The position numbers and the translations under genes are program-made. Below are positions 39,601 to 49,561 of a DNA stretch of 64,000 nt, piece by piece. Source of the DNA: Anniella stebbinsi. Its lineage: Eukaryota > Chordata > Lepidosauria > Squamata > Anniellidae. Below the pieces are notes generated by a model. That model saw only the letters and a list, made by a program, of their open reading frames with translations. It searched no databases and had not been told where the DNA came from. The stretch spans positions 109,676,501 to 109,740,500 of the forward strand of contig JARDYH010000002.1 of the NCBI GenBank assembly GCA_029215795.1, in the 5' to 3' direction. Each line of letters starts with the position of its first letter. Within the stretch, counting starts at the first letter, position 1.

Positions 39601-41129
39601 TAAAGGCTGTTCCTAGGTTTGCAGTCATGATGTTAATTGTTTGGATCAGTGGAATGTTCTATTTACAACACAGTGTTTTAGTAAATAGAACTGCAAAAGC
39701 TTCATTTTTAAGCTACCTAAAATGAATTAAGTAATTCTAATGCCGCAATCCTAATTCATCATAGCCAAGTACAAAGTCAATACTTTTTTAAAGTTTGATC
39801 TCGCACACTAGCTCTCTATTATTGAGGGCTACTTATATTCAAATTTATAGTTCCTCTTAAAGAGGGGGGGTTAACAAAAGTGGAGGGAATCAAGAAAGAC
39901 AGAAATAACTCCACCCTTGCTCAAGTTAACCCTTAATTTCAAAGACCAGCACAAACAGGAAGGTCTTAAAACATAATAAAAAATACTGGCAACCCTGCAG
40001 AGCTGAAGTTCCATTACTGTGTGCATATGTGTATGGGGAGGGGGTGGGTAGTCCTAAAACCATTTCTCTTTAAATAATGCACTTGTTTTCTGAATATGAC
40101 ACCTATGAAGAGATTATCCTCAGTGGATCTCAGCAACTGTAATACGACACAAGGCAGGAAGTGATCTCTTAGGTAAGCTGGGCCTAAGGTTTTAGAACTT
40201 TGTAAATTAAGATCAGTACCTTGAAGTGTTCCCAGAAAAGAAGAGGGAGCAAATGTAGACATGGAAGGGGATGACAGTGTACACATTACGTTATTTTACA
40301 TGGGAATCACATCCATACAGGAAAGCATGCATATGGAAATTGGCCCATGTCTTTCCCTCCTTGGAAGTGACATTCATGTCAGAAAAATCATCATGTGTGA
40401 AGTGACCCTGATGTAAACTGCAATCCTGAACAGATTTAACTGGTGGTAAATTGTATTGAAATCAATGGGATGTGCCTACAAATAAATTAGCTAAGGATAA
40501 GGATGTTGCAGTTTTGTCTGTTCCATAAGCATAAGGGGCAGAAGCTCTCCATCTTTTAAATCATATCAAAAAAGCTGATATTTTTAGCAATCCAGATTCT
40601 GCATGAAATTGTGCCGGAGGGATAATGGCATTAGCAACTGAAACAACAAAATTAGGGATACATTTTTAGAACAGTGGATTTCAGACCTCCCATGATCAGG
40701 GAGCCCTTCCACATAAATTTACCTGCTGAGGAGTCCTTGTGAATCTGTGACAGCACCTTTTTATGCTGCAAAGAATTCTGAGATGTGTTCAGGGACACAC
40801 TTTCAGTTTATGCAGGCTTCCTGCAAGGCCTGTTGGGCCCATTTATTCTTGAGCAGCAGCTTGGTGTGCCGGAACCAGCAGGTAAAACTTTTCCCGCAAC
40901 GCGAAGATAAATGGGCTGCCCTGCTGGCAGCTGCGAAACAAGGCGCAGTTCGAGGCAGTCGCGAAAGCCAGTTTTAAAAGTTGGCAACCTTGCTTCCAAA
41001 GCCTCGACCGAGAGAGGAGGAAGGAAGGAAGTCAGTCTCTACAGCTGGCATTACCTGGGCGCGGATATTACACGCTGCAGCAGTCCTCCGAAGGAGGCAA
41101 AGGACGGAGCCCGAGCAGAAGCCCAGCAT
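27682..41129 (-). CDS. NIPSNAP3A: NIPSNAP3 copy 2 (six exons, 250 aa)
   Basis: Second NIPSNAP-family gene. Minus-strand coding exons are 41055-41129, 39331-39538, 38381-38536, 36435-36584, 27850-27936 and 27682-27758 (753 nt with TAG 27682-27684). The start at 41127-41129 sits in a strong context (gccaccATGc) and opens a leader rich in Arg, Cys and Ala without acidic residues, suiting mitochondrial import. Conserved blocks are FATGPRQDVGTFYELRTY, EIAYLVPWCELG, YELVTYQMKPGGPALWG, GVFHTEYGLLN, VHVLWWFENPDSRASGRH and IPASFSPLK. Exon phases equal those of copy 1; exon 3 is one codon shorter and exon 1 four codons longer. Over exon 2 I count 21 differences in 69 aligned residues. Intron 4 (27937-36434) is enlarged by a full-length antisense L1. 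No disabling change is seen. Assignment to 3A or 3B is not possible from this window. Confidence 0.95.
28101..28235 (+). repeat. tRNA-derived SINE
   Basis: The text attaaagagcacatgttttg then catgcagaagtcccagattc, a degraded B box (attccatcctggg) and caggaaagactcctgcctc followed by ggagagctgctaccag are the body of the common squamate tRNA-derived SINE. It lies in intron 4 of NIPSNAP3 copy 2. Confidence 0.65.
28240..28545. repeat. Interspersed repeat (cctctttcagccc...) copy 1
   Basis: The sequence aacctctttcagcccgaagg, then cagtggtgggtggggcaaaa, catttcaactttttagaatt, and ccaagtgattggtggttggg recurs in the same order at 46645-46925 and 54165-54400. The family is about 300 bp and non-coding. Its class is not determined. 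Confidence 0.7.
29973..31001 (+). CDS. L1 ORF1 protein (intact frame, 342 aa)
   Basis: L1 ORF1p is an RNA-binding trimeric chaperone that coats L1 RNA. The frame has no stop from ATG 29973 to TGA 30999-31001. An in-frame TTG at 29958 extends it upstream, but the ATG is the likelier start. The N-terminal third is basic and Gln/Lys-rich. Residues around 75-160 show heptad-like Leu/Ile/Val spacing (VVEKLSALEKQ, LQEIDLRLNALEDRDRR), consistent with the coiled coil. Next comes an RRM-like block beginning VNIRIRALQEQ and then EDIERIHRVG and RDIIVKFANYYKKNKLM of the C-terminal domain. No nonsense change is seen, unlike the ORF2 next to it. Confidence 0.88.
   Translation: MKKKLQEKIATGPKWTRNPRTHPSDKNLERFTRIMSDKSQEKLQDRPQERTVPLPTGSGNHKAGIKPGAVPKAAKESQQMSSGELLANFKSMLDEAMAKQEEKFQKVIKSNIAESQKEILTGFQAVVEKLSALEKQTDENREVSRQQGVKLQEIDLRLNALEDRDRRVNIRIRALQEQQGGNPKTLRDMILAWIREMDPQETWELEDIERIHRVGYKRRGLFPRDIIVKFANYYKKNKLMQAIRQVGQPMLQSTPIQVYNDLCSQTVQWRKSVRLCMVTLRKKAIAYSWGYPVFLRFVWQGKQRRITSYEQGMELLEKLGLIDESADGRTDVEEGAAGGSSQ
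31248..35070 (+). pseudogene. L1 ORF2, inactivated by two frameshifts and four stops
   Basis: Starts ATG 31248 with MENKLRVATLNVKGLG, the endonuclease N terminus that the other copy lacks. A frameshift near 31350 precedes QETHQSKEGVNELR and a second lies between about 31560 and 31590. From 31591 on, a single frame continues to TAA 35068-35070 but is cut by TGA 31777-31779 (a Trp in the other copy), TGA 33133-33135, TAG 33805-33807 (a Trp) and TAG 34165-34167 (a Lys). Motifs SLINQDS, GTRQGCPLSPILFA, FADDTLL and CWRGCQ...WWSC remain. It cannot produce a complete protein. Confidence 0.93.
35327..35490. repeat. MITE relative (gggcctgttcagatgacac)
   Basis: The left end gggcctgttcagatgacaca is followed by ctaagccacggttaggccac, gcagcaaatggttagtgagc and gttcacatgacatg, the same order as the element at 12264-12455. 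The right end is unclear. A further relative starts at 45103 (gggcctgatcagacaacaca) and another diverged one lies at 3541-3730. Confidence 0.55.
35536..35603 (+). repeat. L2-like LINE 3' tail
   Basis: Text ttttgtaagccactctggaa then gctgaatagggtaaaaatgc and ttaaataaataaag is the typical terminal stretch (variant of cgccttgagtcc...ggcgggatataaata). Confidence 0.55.
36663..37041. mobile_element. MITE with internal duplication (unoccupied LTR site)
   Basis: Ends ggctgaattcggacaacacg and gtcgtccgaattcagcc. Inside, a second start (ggctcaattcggacgacac) near 36827 and repeated blocks (ccccacacaacatggtaata) show that part of the element is duplicated or nested. At 36721-36741 the text gggggtactccccac is uninterrupted, matching the site occupied by the solo LTR at 12566. 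It lies in intron 3 of NIPSNAP3 copy 2. Confidence 0.75.
37464..37823 (+). mobile_element. CR1 LINE 3' fragment
   Basis: Encodes the C-terminal end of a CR1-type reverse-transcriptase protein (SLRGDMTAVFKYLKGCHTEE, then LFSIIPECRTWNKGLKLEEA, FRLDIRKNFLTVRAVQQWNQ). The frame ends at a TGA where a Leu would be expected. The CR1 terminus gggggttggactcgatggcc follows and ends in the repeated octamer-like attctatgattctata. Heavily 5'-truncated; intron 3 of NIPSNAP3 copy 2. Confidence 0.85.
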
Positions 41130-41330
41130 GGTGGCAGCTTTGCAGCAGAGGAGCAGAGTCTGCAGGCAGCTTTGCAGCAGGGGCGGAGGCCACCTCCCCA
41201 GTCCACTCCCTCTCCCCTAAGGAAGCCCCGGAGAGACAAAAGCAGCAGCACCCTGGCGCTTTGGAGGCGAGGGAAGCGAGCGAGAGATGGGCGAGAGCTT
41301 TCCCCAACCTGGCGGTGCCTTTCCGATAGG
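40850..41330 (-). promoter_or_regulatory. NIPSNAP3A: CpG-enriched promoter region of NIPSNAP3 copy 2
   Basis: CpG- and GC-enriched DNA surrounds exon 1 (41055-41129) and extends into the presumed promoter, with purine-rich cgaggcaagcgagcg-like text around 41265. No TATA element was found at a suitable distance. The transcription start is not resolved. Overlapping open frames here are by-products of composition. Confidence 0.6.
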
Positions 41331-41899
41331 GTGGGCTGCTACACCCATCATCCCCCAGCCAATGGGCATGCTGGGAGTTGTAGTCCAACACGTTTGGAGG
41401 ACACCGGGTTGAGGACGGGTGGCCCGGCACAGAATAGCTGAGAGGAACTTGGTGGGGGTGTTGTTGTAAAAATCTGAACAGATCTATGATTTTCACCACA
41501 AAACATATCCATTTCCCCTGACACGCATCTTACACGCATCCTACATGTGTTCGCTGACATGCACACCCAAACCGTCCACACACGGCACCCCAAAGGCCCA
41601 TTCCCCACTGCCTGTCCATTGTATCCAGTTCTGCAAAAGTCAAGCTGCTTGCAAGTGATTTGGTGGCACAAGAACTAGGAGCTTGTCAATATTGCCAATG
41701 CTCCTTCTTCTCCAGGTCAGACTCCATTGTAACCAGGAGTGACTCATCCAGATGTGACCTTGGCACACCTGGAGAGACAAAATGACCATATAAGGGAATG
41801 CTAGAAGTGGAGGGACGTTGCAAAGCATCTCTGGGTACAAGTAAAATAGCACATGGCAATGCAATGCCACGTCTGGCCACTACTTGGGTCTACTCAAGA

Positions 41900-42160
41900 G
41901 TAGCTGTAGCCGGAAATGATGTTTTTGGGGCTGTAAACCAATGGCATGAGGGCTAATGTCATGTGACATCTGAGGTATAAAAGTATTTGTTTGAACCTTG
42001 GCGCGGTGTGACTCTAGAAGGCAGCAAGAGCGCCCAGTGGTCACCTATTCTGCGCAGAATAATAAATTAGTTTCCAAAGCTTCAGGAGGTCTTTCGTCAA
42101 GTGTTTCATATCTGGACGTTGGACACTTGGGAATAGCATAATTTATGCAACAGTGTCTTT
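41900..42160 (+). mobile_element. Possible LTR-like fragment (TATA box plus polyA signal)
   Basis: The stretch has TATAAAA at 41976-41982, a GC-rich candidate start region (ggcgcggtgtgactc), and AATAAA at 42061-42066, about 80 bp apart, followed by aggaggtctttcgtcaagtg. This compact promoter-plus-polyadenylation layout resembles the U3-R-U5 of an LTR. Clear TG...CA termini, a target duplication and a primer-binding site were not found, so it is tentative. Confidence 0.35.
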
Positions 42161-42699
42161 GGATGCGTCCTGGCTATCACACAGTCCGTTGTGCGTAATT
42201 TCTTAACTGTAGCCTGACACTGATCTCTCCACGACTAAAAACTTTTAATTTTCTTGCAGCGCAGTTTTATGCCTGTATGCTTGGAAGTCTGGTTGAGGTC
42301 AATGGGACATTATGCGTCCGGAATCCCCTCCCTCTTGTTTCTAGAGAGAGAGAGGTGTAAAGCGCCACAACAGCAAACAACAAGGAGGCCCTGGATCCAC
42401 TGTGGATGCAGTCAGACCTAATTTAAAATACTCAATAGTAGCCACTGATAGCCAAATGGCACCCTTGGGTATTAGGGTAAGCGTGGAGGACAAAACAAAA
42501 CCTCTCCCAAGTACCACAAGGACTATGCGACCAGTTTCCAAGACTGCACAAACCATCCGATATAATCTGAGTTCTGCTGTGTGTGTACTATAGAGCTAGT
42601 TCTTTGGGAGTCTCTTGGTAGTGTGGCCTAGGAGGCTTAGATTTCAGACCCATCATTCTGTCTGATGGAGCGCTTGCACTGTGCTGCTTCAGAAGAGCA

Positions 42700-43212
42700 T
42701 TACTGGATATGATGGATTTTTGCGCTTCCCACCCCTTCTAGCTTTCTTCGCGTGACAACCCCCCCCCCTCCTCAGAGCATCATCACACAGGGGAAATCGT
42801 GTTTGCTTACTGTCGCTTCCCTGCCCGCGCGTTTGTCCCTCATTACTTCCTCTTTTGAAAGAGGAAGTAAACAATAAGTTGGACTTACTGGGGTGTTTTT
42901 GTGTGTGTGTGGCGCAAAGAAGGCTAGAAGGGGCAGACGAGGTTGTGAGAGGGACCTACAAAAATCCGTGCGTGCCCAGTAATGAGCGTGCAATAAAACG
43001 CTCCTCTGATGGAACTCCTGGTAAGTCTGACTTCCTTTTAAAGAAGGAAGTTGCCGCTATTTCCTAATGTATGCTAGAAAAGCAGCAGGATCAAAATGGC
43101 CCGCTGAATGGGCCACCTGCACGTTGTTTCAAAAGAGGAAGTAATGGACAAACGCGTGGGCGGAGAAGCGATGGTAAGTAAATGTGATTTCCCCTATGTG
43201 ATGATGCTCTCA
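42700..43212. repeat. Nested foldback element with about 75-bp inverted ends
   Basis: The left arm gcatcatcacacaggggaaa ... cattacttcctcttttgaa (42777-42860) pairs with the right arm ttcaaaagaggaagtaatgg ... tttcccctatgtgatgatgc (about 43129-43206). Inside, cttctagctttcttcgcg (about 42736) pairs with gcgcaaagaaggctagaag (about 42913), and two aaagaggaagt/cttccttttaaag pairs lie between. The result is a multi-armed hairpin without coding capacity. Confidence 0.65.
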
Positions 43213-45102
43213 GTGCCAAATGCGCTAGATCCAGTAAGACAAGACCAGAAAGTGTCCCACTCCCCCAAACCCAGCGCCATACTGGTTTTGCAATTCTGAT
43301 AGGAAATGAAAGTTAAAAATTCAAAATACGTAATAGGAGAGCATCACTAATTCTCTAGCCATTGTGTGTACTCTTCCCTTGTAAGAAGCACAGCTAATTC
43401 TTGCGCTGTAACATTAGTAAAGAGGAACTTTTGATCTGCTGCTCACACTCAACAAACTCCTCCAAACGTGCAATGGTGAATGTTAAAGGTTGAACCACTT
43501 TCGTCATCTTCTTGTACCTCTGCCTCATTGTTTTGAATGGTAAGTCCTGGGCTACTTTACATTCTGTTGTACTGGTGAGGAATATTTTAGATTGCCTTAG
43601 AACAAGCCCGGTTCTTCTGGGGTCCTAATCTGGTCCAAACCCGGCTTTTCTGGGGTCCTAATCTGGCCCTCTGAGGTTCCCTGCCCCACCTGCTTCCTTC
43701 CCATTGCCAATTGTTCGGTGTTTCATGTCTTTTGTGGGTTTTTTTCTTCATTCTAAAAGGTTGAAATGCCTCTCCTCCTGGCAGGAAGAGCTTTAAACTA
43801 AAATATGCTGTGGTTTGTTTGTTTGTTTGTTTGTGTTTTGGCCCTCAGGATGAAGGAGTTTGGACATCCCTGCCTCATGAAACTCATGAACCTGAATACC
43901 TATACGAGGTGATCTGTTTCTTAATAAACTGATTTTTTTCCTCATGGGTTCCATTGCCTTTGCTTGTGGATTACTCTCTGAGTAACAGCGAACATTATGG
44001 CATTTTCTAAAATATAGGCATTTATGCCCTGAAGTCATTTTCCTTGAATTACAACCAATCATTGACAGGGCTTCAGATTTTACTGCAACTTTACCATGAC
44101 TTTGCTCATACTATTATTTTACCCTGTTTTTATATACATGCTGTTTTATTTTAATCACAATCTTCGTACAAGAGAAAGATTGCTAATGTTTAGAATAATT
44201 GCTTATTCTCCTGCCTTTCATTTCTCAGAGTGTTTCGTGATTCAGTGGTAAACAGTGTACAGAGTCATAAAATTTAGAAATATACTGCTTGTGTGTAACA
44301 CATAGAGCTAAATCAAATGCTAGCTCTACTTAGGGTAGACCCATTGGGATGAATGAGACTACTTAGAGTATGCCCATTGAAATGAATGGGGCTTACATAA
44401 CCCCATTTATTTTAATGGGCATACGCTAAGTAACATTGGATTTAAGCCGTTGGAAGGGATTTTTATGTCTGTTCATTGCTCAAAGAGATGGCACTGAAAA
44501 GTAAGTCTATTTAGCTTTTAATTAGCCCTAACTAAATATAGTCTATGTATAGAAACTAGAAGCTATATGATTCCAGAGCTTATGTCCAATGGACAAGACA
44601 AGGATGGCTGGCGGGTGAGATCAAGGATGAAGTTGAAATAAGACAGAATTGGGTTCTATGGAGGGAACAGATAAAGTAAGGGTACTATGGATCAAGGGAA
44701 TTTTGTTAAGGAAGAGTATCTTTTTGAGGAAGCACTTGAAGTAGGAGAACTGAAACTACCCTCCGACCCTCAGTGAAAAGTTTAAGAGCACTTATAGAAG
44801 TTAGTGGAATTAAGAGTCTGTAATGTGTCTAGGCAGTCTGCTTTCCCTCCATCTCTTCCCCCTACACGTTTGAATGGCCAACTTCATCACGGGTCAGTTT
44901 GACTCACAATACGATTAGACACATGACAATAGCCCAAGAAAGGGCTATAATCCTTCCTCATTGAGATGGTTGTGAAGATCACTGTGCCACACCTCTCTCC
45001 CCTCTGGGCAATTGCACATGGTCAGTGAGCTGTAAAAGCCAGTACAGAAGGGAGTGGGGAATGCAACTAAATTGTTCCTCATTTTGAACTCTTTGGGCCT
45101 GA
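43213..45102. other. Gene-free spacer
   Basis: No exon recognised. It holds a tandem duplication of about 34 bp near 43605-43670 (cccggttcttctggggtcct repeated with small changes), a (TTTG)n tract near 43814-43834, and short palindromic repeat copies near 44330-44450. Confidence 0.5.
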
Positions 45103-45559
45103 TCAGACAACACACTAACCCACTGTGTGTGGGTCACTCAAAACCGCAATCCACTGTGGGGTTAGCATGTCGTGTAATGGGAGAAACCCTTCCCTACAAT
45201 GGGCAGACTACCCACAGCCACTAAACATCTTCTGCAAGGTGGTTAGCAAGTGTCCACGGTGGTTCCCATCTTGTATGACAGGAACATCATAGATTTTTCA
45301 GCCCGTTTCAGCGAAAAACAAACAAACAAACATGTTTGAGACCATAGAATTTGCCAGCAAGAGCAACTCCCACTTCTGGTGACACTCCTATTTTCTATGG
45401 TCCACGAACATTCCCCACCCACCCCCCCACCCCATTTTTCAAATGGAGCAGCTGCTGGGCACCCATTCGGTGTGTAGAGGATGGTGTGTAGAGACTGATC
45501 TCTTCTGGCAGGCCTACCCAGTTGAATTTTAAGATGTCTTTTAATAATGTATTCATTTT

Positions 45560-45649
45560 ATATACTTTTAATTAGTTATATATGCATTTTATGGTGTTTT
45601 GTATTTGTTATTGTACCCTGCCTCGATCCAGAGGAAGAGGCGGGTAAGA

Positions 45650-45681
<32 letters not shown>

Positions 45682-45685
45682 GGTA
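45560..45685 (+). repeat. L2-like LINE 3' tail with (TTA)n
   Basis: The text gcattttatggtgttttgta, then accctgcctcgatccagagg, aagaggcgggtaag, is the 3' terminus of an L2-type LINE. It is followed by about ten ATT units, which commonly extend such tails. Confidence 0.7.
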
Positions 45686-46644
45686 AGTGCTCTAACCAGG
45701 AGGGGGGTGGATAGCAAAACCACGGGTGCGGCATGGTTCCCGTCCATATGGTGGGTCCGTTTGTGGTGGTTCTTTTACCCCTCCCCTCTCCATGGGTCTC
45801 CTATCCACCCAACCTCCATGCACATCTGAACAAGCTCTTTGTGAGTACATTTTCTCCTCCAGCATTGCTGCTGATGGTACACACCAATCTGGATGATAAA
45901 CAAAACAAAAGCACTCCTATTTTCTGTTATGCGGCTGTTGATTTTAAATGACTAAAAGGAGCGTTAAACTTTTTTCTTTCAACTGTAATTAAATCTGCCA
46001 TTGAGTTTTACATGGACTGGCTTCTACAAATATAATTAAATTCTGGAAAAGGTATATTGTGCATGCCTTGATTAAAATGTTAGACAGGCTCCTTTGTGCC
46101 TGCTCCAAAAAACACAAAGCAAACAGTTAGTCCATTCACAAGCACAGCAAATATGTATTGGAGCTGGTAAAGGGATAACAGTGGTATTTTTTTGTTTCAT
46201 TTTCTGTGTGTCTAGTTCCAAAGGAGTGAATTGGGGGAGATATTTCCAATTGACAATGAGTCATTTACAGTCTCACCTTTCATGGGTATGAAATAAATAC
46301 ATGGTGATCTTGATCCAGTAAATATGATCTGTATGTGGGATCTTTTGCTAGGCTGGATCCCATGCATGCAGAAGGATCCCCTGGAATATATACTTGGGTT
46401 TGTGTGTGCAGCAGGAGTCCATGTTAGTTCAGTTCTGTGAATACAACTCATCGCAGATGGTCAATAGTGTGATGATAACCTGCTTGAAGGAGCTTGGGGG
46501 CATTGACCTTGGCTCCCCTTGTTCCTGAACAAGAGACTGACTACGTGAACTGTTTGGTGGATACACACGCACAGATCCCTGTTTGCAGTAGTATCCATGC
46601 AGTCCTCTACTCAAAACATTTTGGTGCCTCAGATAGAAAGTCTA

Positions 46645-46925
46645 AATCGGGTGTTGAACCTCTTTCAGCCGGAGGGCAGAGTTCAATTTCAATTTCGGGG
46701 GCCACATTGCAGTGGTGGGCGGAGCTGATTGTGAAGGCAAAGGGGGTGGGGCAAGAGGTGTGTGGCCAAAAGTACCAGCCTATTGTAGCCTAAAGCTCTT
46801 ACTGCCAGTAAGTAGGCCTTAGGAAAGGCAATTTAAACTTTTAGAATGGGAAAAACAACACAAAAGCTGAAAAGCATCAAATGATCAGTGATTCAGGGAA
46901 AGGGGATTCATCACCCCTGGTCTAA
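46645..46925. repeat. Interspersed repeat (cctctttcagcc...) copy 2
   Basis: Same order of motifs as 28240-28545: aacctctttcagccggaggg, gcagtggtgggcggagctga, ggcaatttaaacttttagaa and caaatgatcagtgattc. Non-coding. Confidence 0.7.
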
Positions 46926-47601
46926 ATTGTATGTAGTTGCAAAACATAATGAAATCATCAACCGTTTGCTCTCGTTTAACGGTACCACAAATTCTGCTGT
47001 CTAAGTTGGGTTGCTTCAGCCTGCCTATTCATAGGACCTGACCGGCCTCTGCTTCTATACTCCTGGATGGATGAATGTTTGTTTGTTTTTAAGTAGTCCT
47101 CAATATTTTAATGGGAGGAGAAAAACATCAATCAACTATTGCATTACGATTTGGCAGTCACATATTTCATCTAATACAACTGTACTTATTTTAATCATGT
47201 GCTGGAAGATTCGCAGTGTTTGATCAACAGTGCCTTTTTTACCAAGTAAAGCATTCAATTTTGATTTCATATGCAGACATTTTATTTCAGGAAAAAGTAC
47301 AGAAGGATACGGAGGAAGAAAACTACCAAGATGTGTAAGTTTTTTGTTTTTGGTATAACCAACGTCTTTTATATCCAACAACATAGCTGAATATTTAATG
47401 TATCAGAGCTGGCTAATACTTTAATTTCTGTACTTTATCATTTGTTGGTTTCTCATACACATATAGAGGATAGATTGAACAGGTAACAGAAAATTATTGG
47501 CTTTTAGTCGTGATGACCAAATGCTACCTTCAGGATCAGAGGTAACATGCCTTTGAATACCAGTCACTGAGAAAAACCAGCAGGAGACAGTTATTATATT
47601 T

Positions 47602-49399
47602 TAGGGGTGTGCACGGACCCCCCGGATCGGATCGGGACCCGGATCGGGACCTCCAATTTTGTCCCGGACCGGTTCGGACAAAATCGGAGGCCCCCCGGAC
47701 CGGATCGAGTCCGATCCCGACCCAAAAATCGTAAATTTTTGGATCGGCCGCCATTTTTTTCCCCATAGACTTGCATTGCAATGCAAGTCTATGAGGAAAA
47801 AATGGCGGCGGGTGGGTGAGGGGGGGCCTAACTCCCTCCCCCCCCCGGGGCCGTCCGCTGTGGACGGCCCCGGCAGGTAAGCCCCCTCCCCCGCGCTCCC
47901 TACCCCCCCTGGGGCCGGCCGCTTCCATCCGCTGGCGCCCGCGGGCGCCAGCGGATAGAAGCGGACGGCTCCGGGGGGGGGTAAGCCCCCTTCCCCGCCA
48001 CTGCTTACCTTCTCGGCCCATCCGCTCCCGTCCGGCGCCGGCAGCTACTACCAGCGGGCTCCGCAGCCTACTCTCGAGTAGCGCGCCAGGTGATGACATC
48101 ACCCGGCGTGCCACCCTGGAGCAGGCCGCGGAGCCTGCTGGTAGTAGTAGGCGCCGGCGCCGGACGGGAGCCGCTGGGCCGGGAAGGTAAGGGCCCCCCT
48201 CCCCCCTCCGCGCGCCCCCTCCTCCCCTCCACGCACCCCCTCCTTACCTTCCCGGCCCGGCGGCTCCCGTCCGGCGCCGGCGCCTACTACTACCAGCAGG
48301 CTCCGAGGCCTGCTCTAGAGTAGCGCGCCGGGTGATGACATCACCCGGCGCGCCACCCTAGAGCAGGCCGCGGAGCCTGCTGGGAGTAGTAGGCGCCGGC
48401 GCCGGCCGGGAGCTGCCGGGCCGGGAAGGTAAGGGCCCCCCTCCCCCCTCCGCGCGCCCCCTCCTCCCCTCCACGCACCCCCTCCTTACCTTCCCGGCCC
48501 GGCGGCTCCCGTCCGGCGCCGGCGCCTACTACTACCAGCAGGCTCCGCGGCCTGCTCTAGAGTAGCGCGCCGGGTGATGACATCACCCGGCGCGCCACCC
48601 TAGAGCAGGCCGCGGAGCCTGCTGGGAGTAGTAGGCGCCGGCGCCGGACGGGAGCCGCCGGGCTGGGAAGGTAAGGGCCCCCCTCCCCCCTCCGCGCGCC
48701 CCCTCCTCCCCTCCACACACCCCCTCCTTACCTTCCCGGCCCGGCGGCTCCCGTCCGACGCCGGTGCCTACTACTACCAGCAGGCTCCGCGGCCTGCTCT
48801 AGAGTAGCGCGCCGGGTGATGACATCACCCGGCGCGCCACCCTAGAGCAGGCCGCGGAGCCTGCTGGGAGTAGTAGGCGCCGGCGCCGGACGGGAGCCGC
48901 CGGGCTGGGAAGGTAAGGGCCCCCCTCCCCCCTCCGCGCGCCCCCTCCTCCCCTCCACACACCCCCTCCTTACCTTCCCGGCCCGGCGGCTCCCGTCCGG
49001 CGCCGGCGCCTACTACTACCAGCAGGCTCCGCGGCCTGCTCTAGAGTAGCGCGCCGGGTGATGACATCACCCGGCGCGCCACCCTAGAGCAGGCCGCGGA
49101 GCCCGCTGGTAGTAGCTGCTAGTGCCGGACGGAAGCGGATGGGCCGAGAAGGTAAGCGCCCCCCTCCTCCCCCCCCGCTGTCCACTTTCATCGGCGGGCG
49201 CCCGCTGGCACCCACCAATGGAAGCGGCGGTGGGCGCCCGCCGATCCGGCAATCCGCCGAACCGGTTCGGAGCCTTTTCGGACCGGTTCGGATTGGATCG
49301 GCCGATCCAGCTGCGGGATCGGAAATCGGATAATTTATCCGATTTCCCACTGGACCGGACTCGGATCGTGGATCGGGTCCGATCCAGTGCACATCCCTA
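47602..49399. mobile_element. GC-rich hAT-like element with internal hairpin array
   Basis: The 1798-bp element begins TAGGGGTGTGCAC and ends GTGCACATCCCTA and is bounded by the 8-bp direct repeat TTATATTT (47594-47601 and 49400-49407). Inverted TA..TA ends with an 8-bp duplication are diagnostic of the hAT superfamily. Both subterminal regions are dense in GGATCGG/CCGATCC motifs, as expected of transposase-binding sites. The region near 47750-47810 has its own perfect-looking hairpin (tagacttgcattgcaatgca). The core holds five hairpin units (48005-49155). There is no transposase. Its composition is strikingly unlike the AT-rich surroundings. Confidence 0.88.
48005..49155. repeat. Tandem array of five hairpin units, 242-bp period
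   Basis: Units at 48005-48190, 48244-48432, 48486-48674, 48728-48916 and 48970-49155 each start ttaccttc and end gaaggtaa. Each is a near-perfect palindrome with arms of about 90 nt, centred on gggtgatgacatcaccc within gcgcgcc / ggcgcgc. They are separated by a pyrimidine-rich spacer of about 53 bp (cccccctcccccctccgcgc). The outer arm of unit 1 (ggcccatccgctcccgtcc) matches the outer arm of unit 5 (gaagcggatgggcc), so the array as a whole is also palindromic. Confidence 0.92.
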
Positions 49400-49561
49400 T
49401 TATATTTGTGTCCTGTATGCGAGCTTCTGGAGACATCTGGTTGGCCAATATAGGAACAGAATGCTGGGCTAGATATTCCTCTTGTCTGCCACAAAATTAT
49501 TTGAAATGGAACCTTTATTCATCCAGGAATATCACGTGATTTGATCTGTCTAATTAAAACT

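Noticed and set aside
47536..48323. Arg/Gly/Pro-rich open frames of up to 192 codons
   Set aside because: They follow the GC-rich hAT-like element and its hairpin repeats. There is no conserved motif, and opposite strands are open at once.
47602..49399. CRISPR-like array because of regular 242-bp spacing
   Set aside because: The units are long palindromes with near-identical spacers in a vertebrate genome. There are no short repeats with unique spacers and no cas genes.
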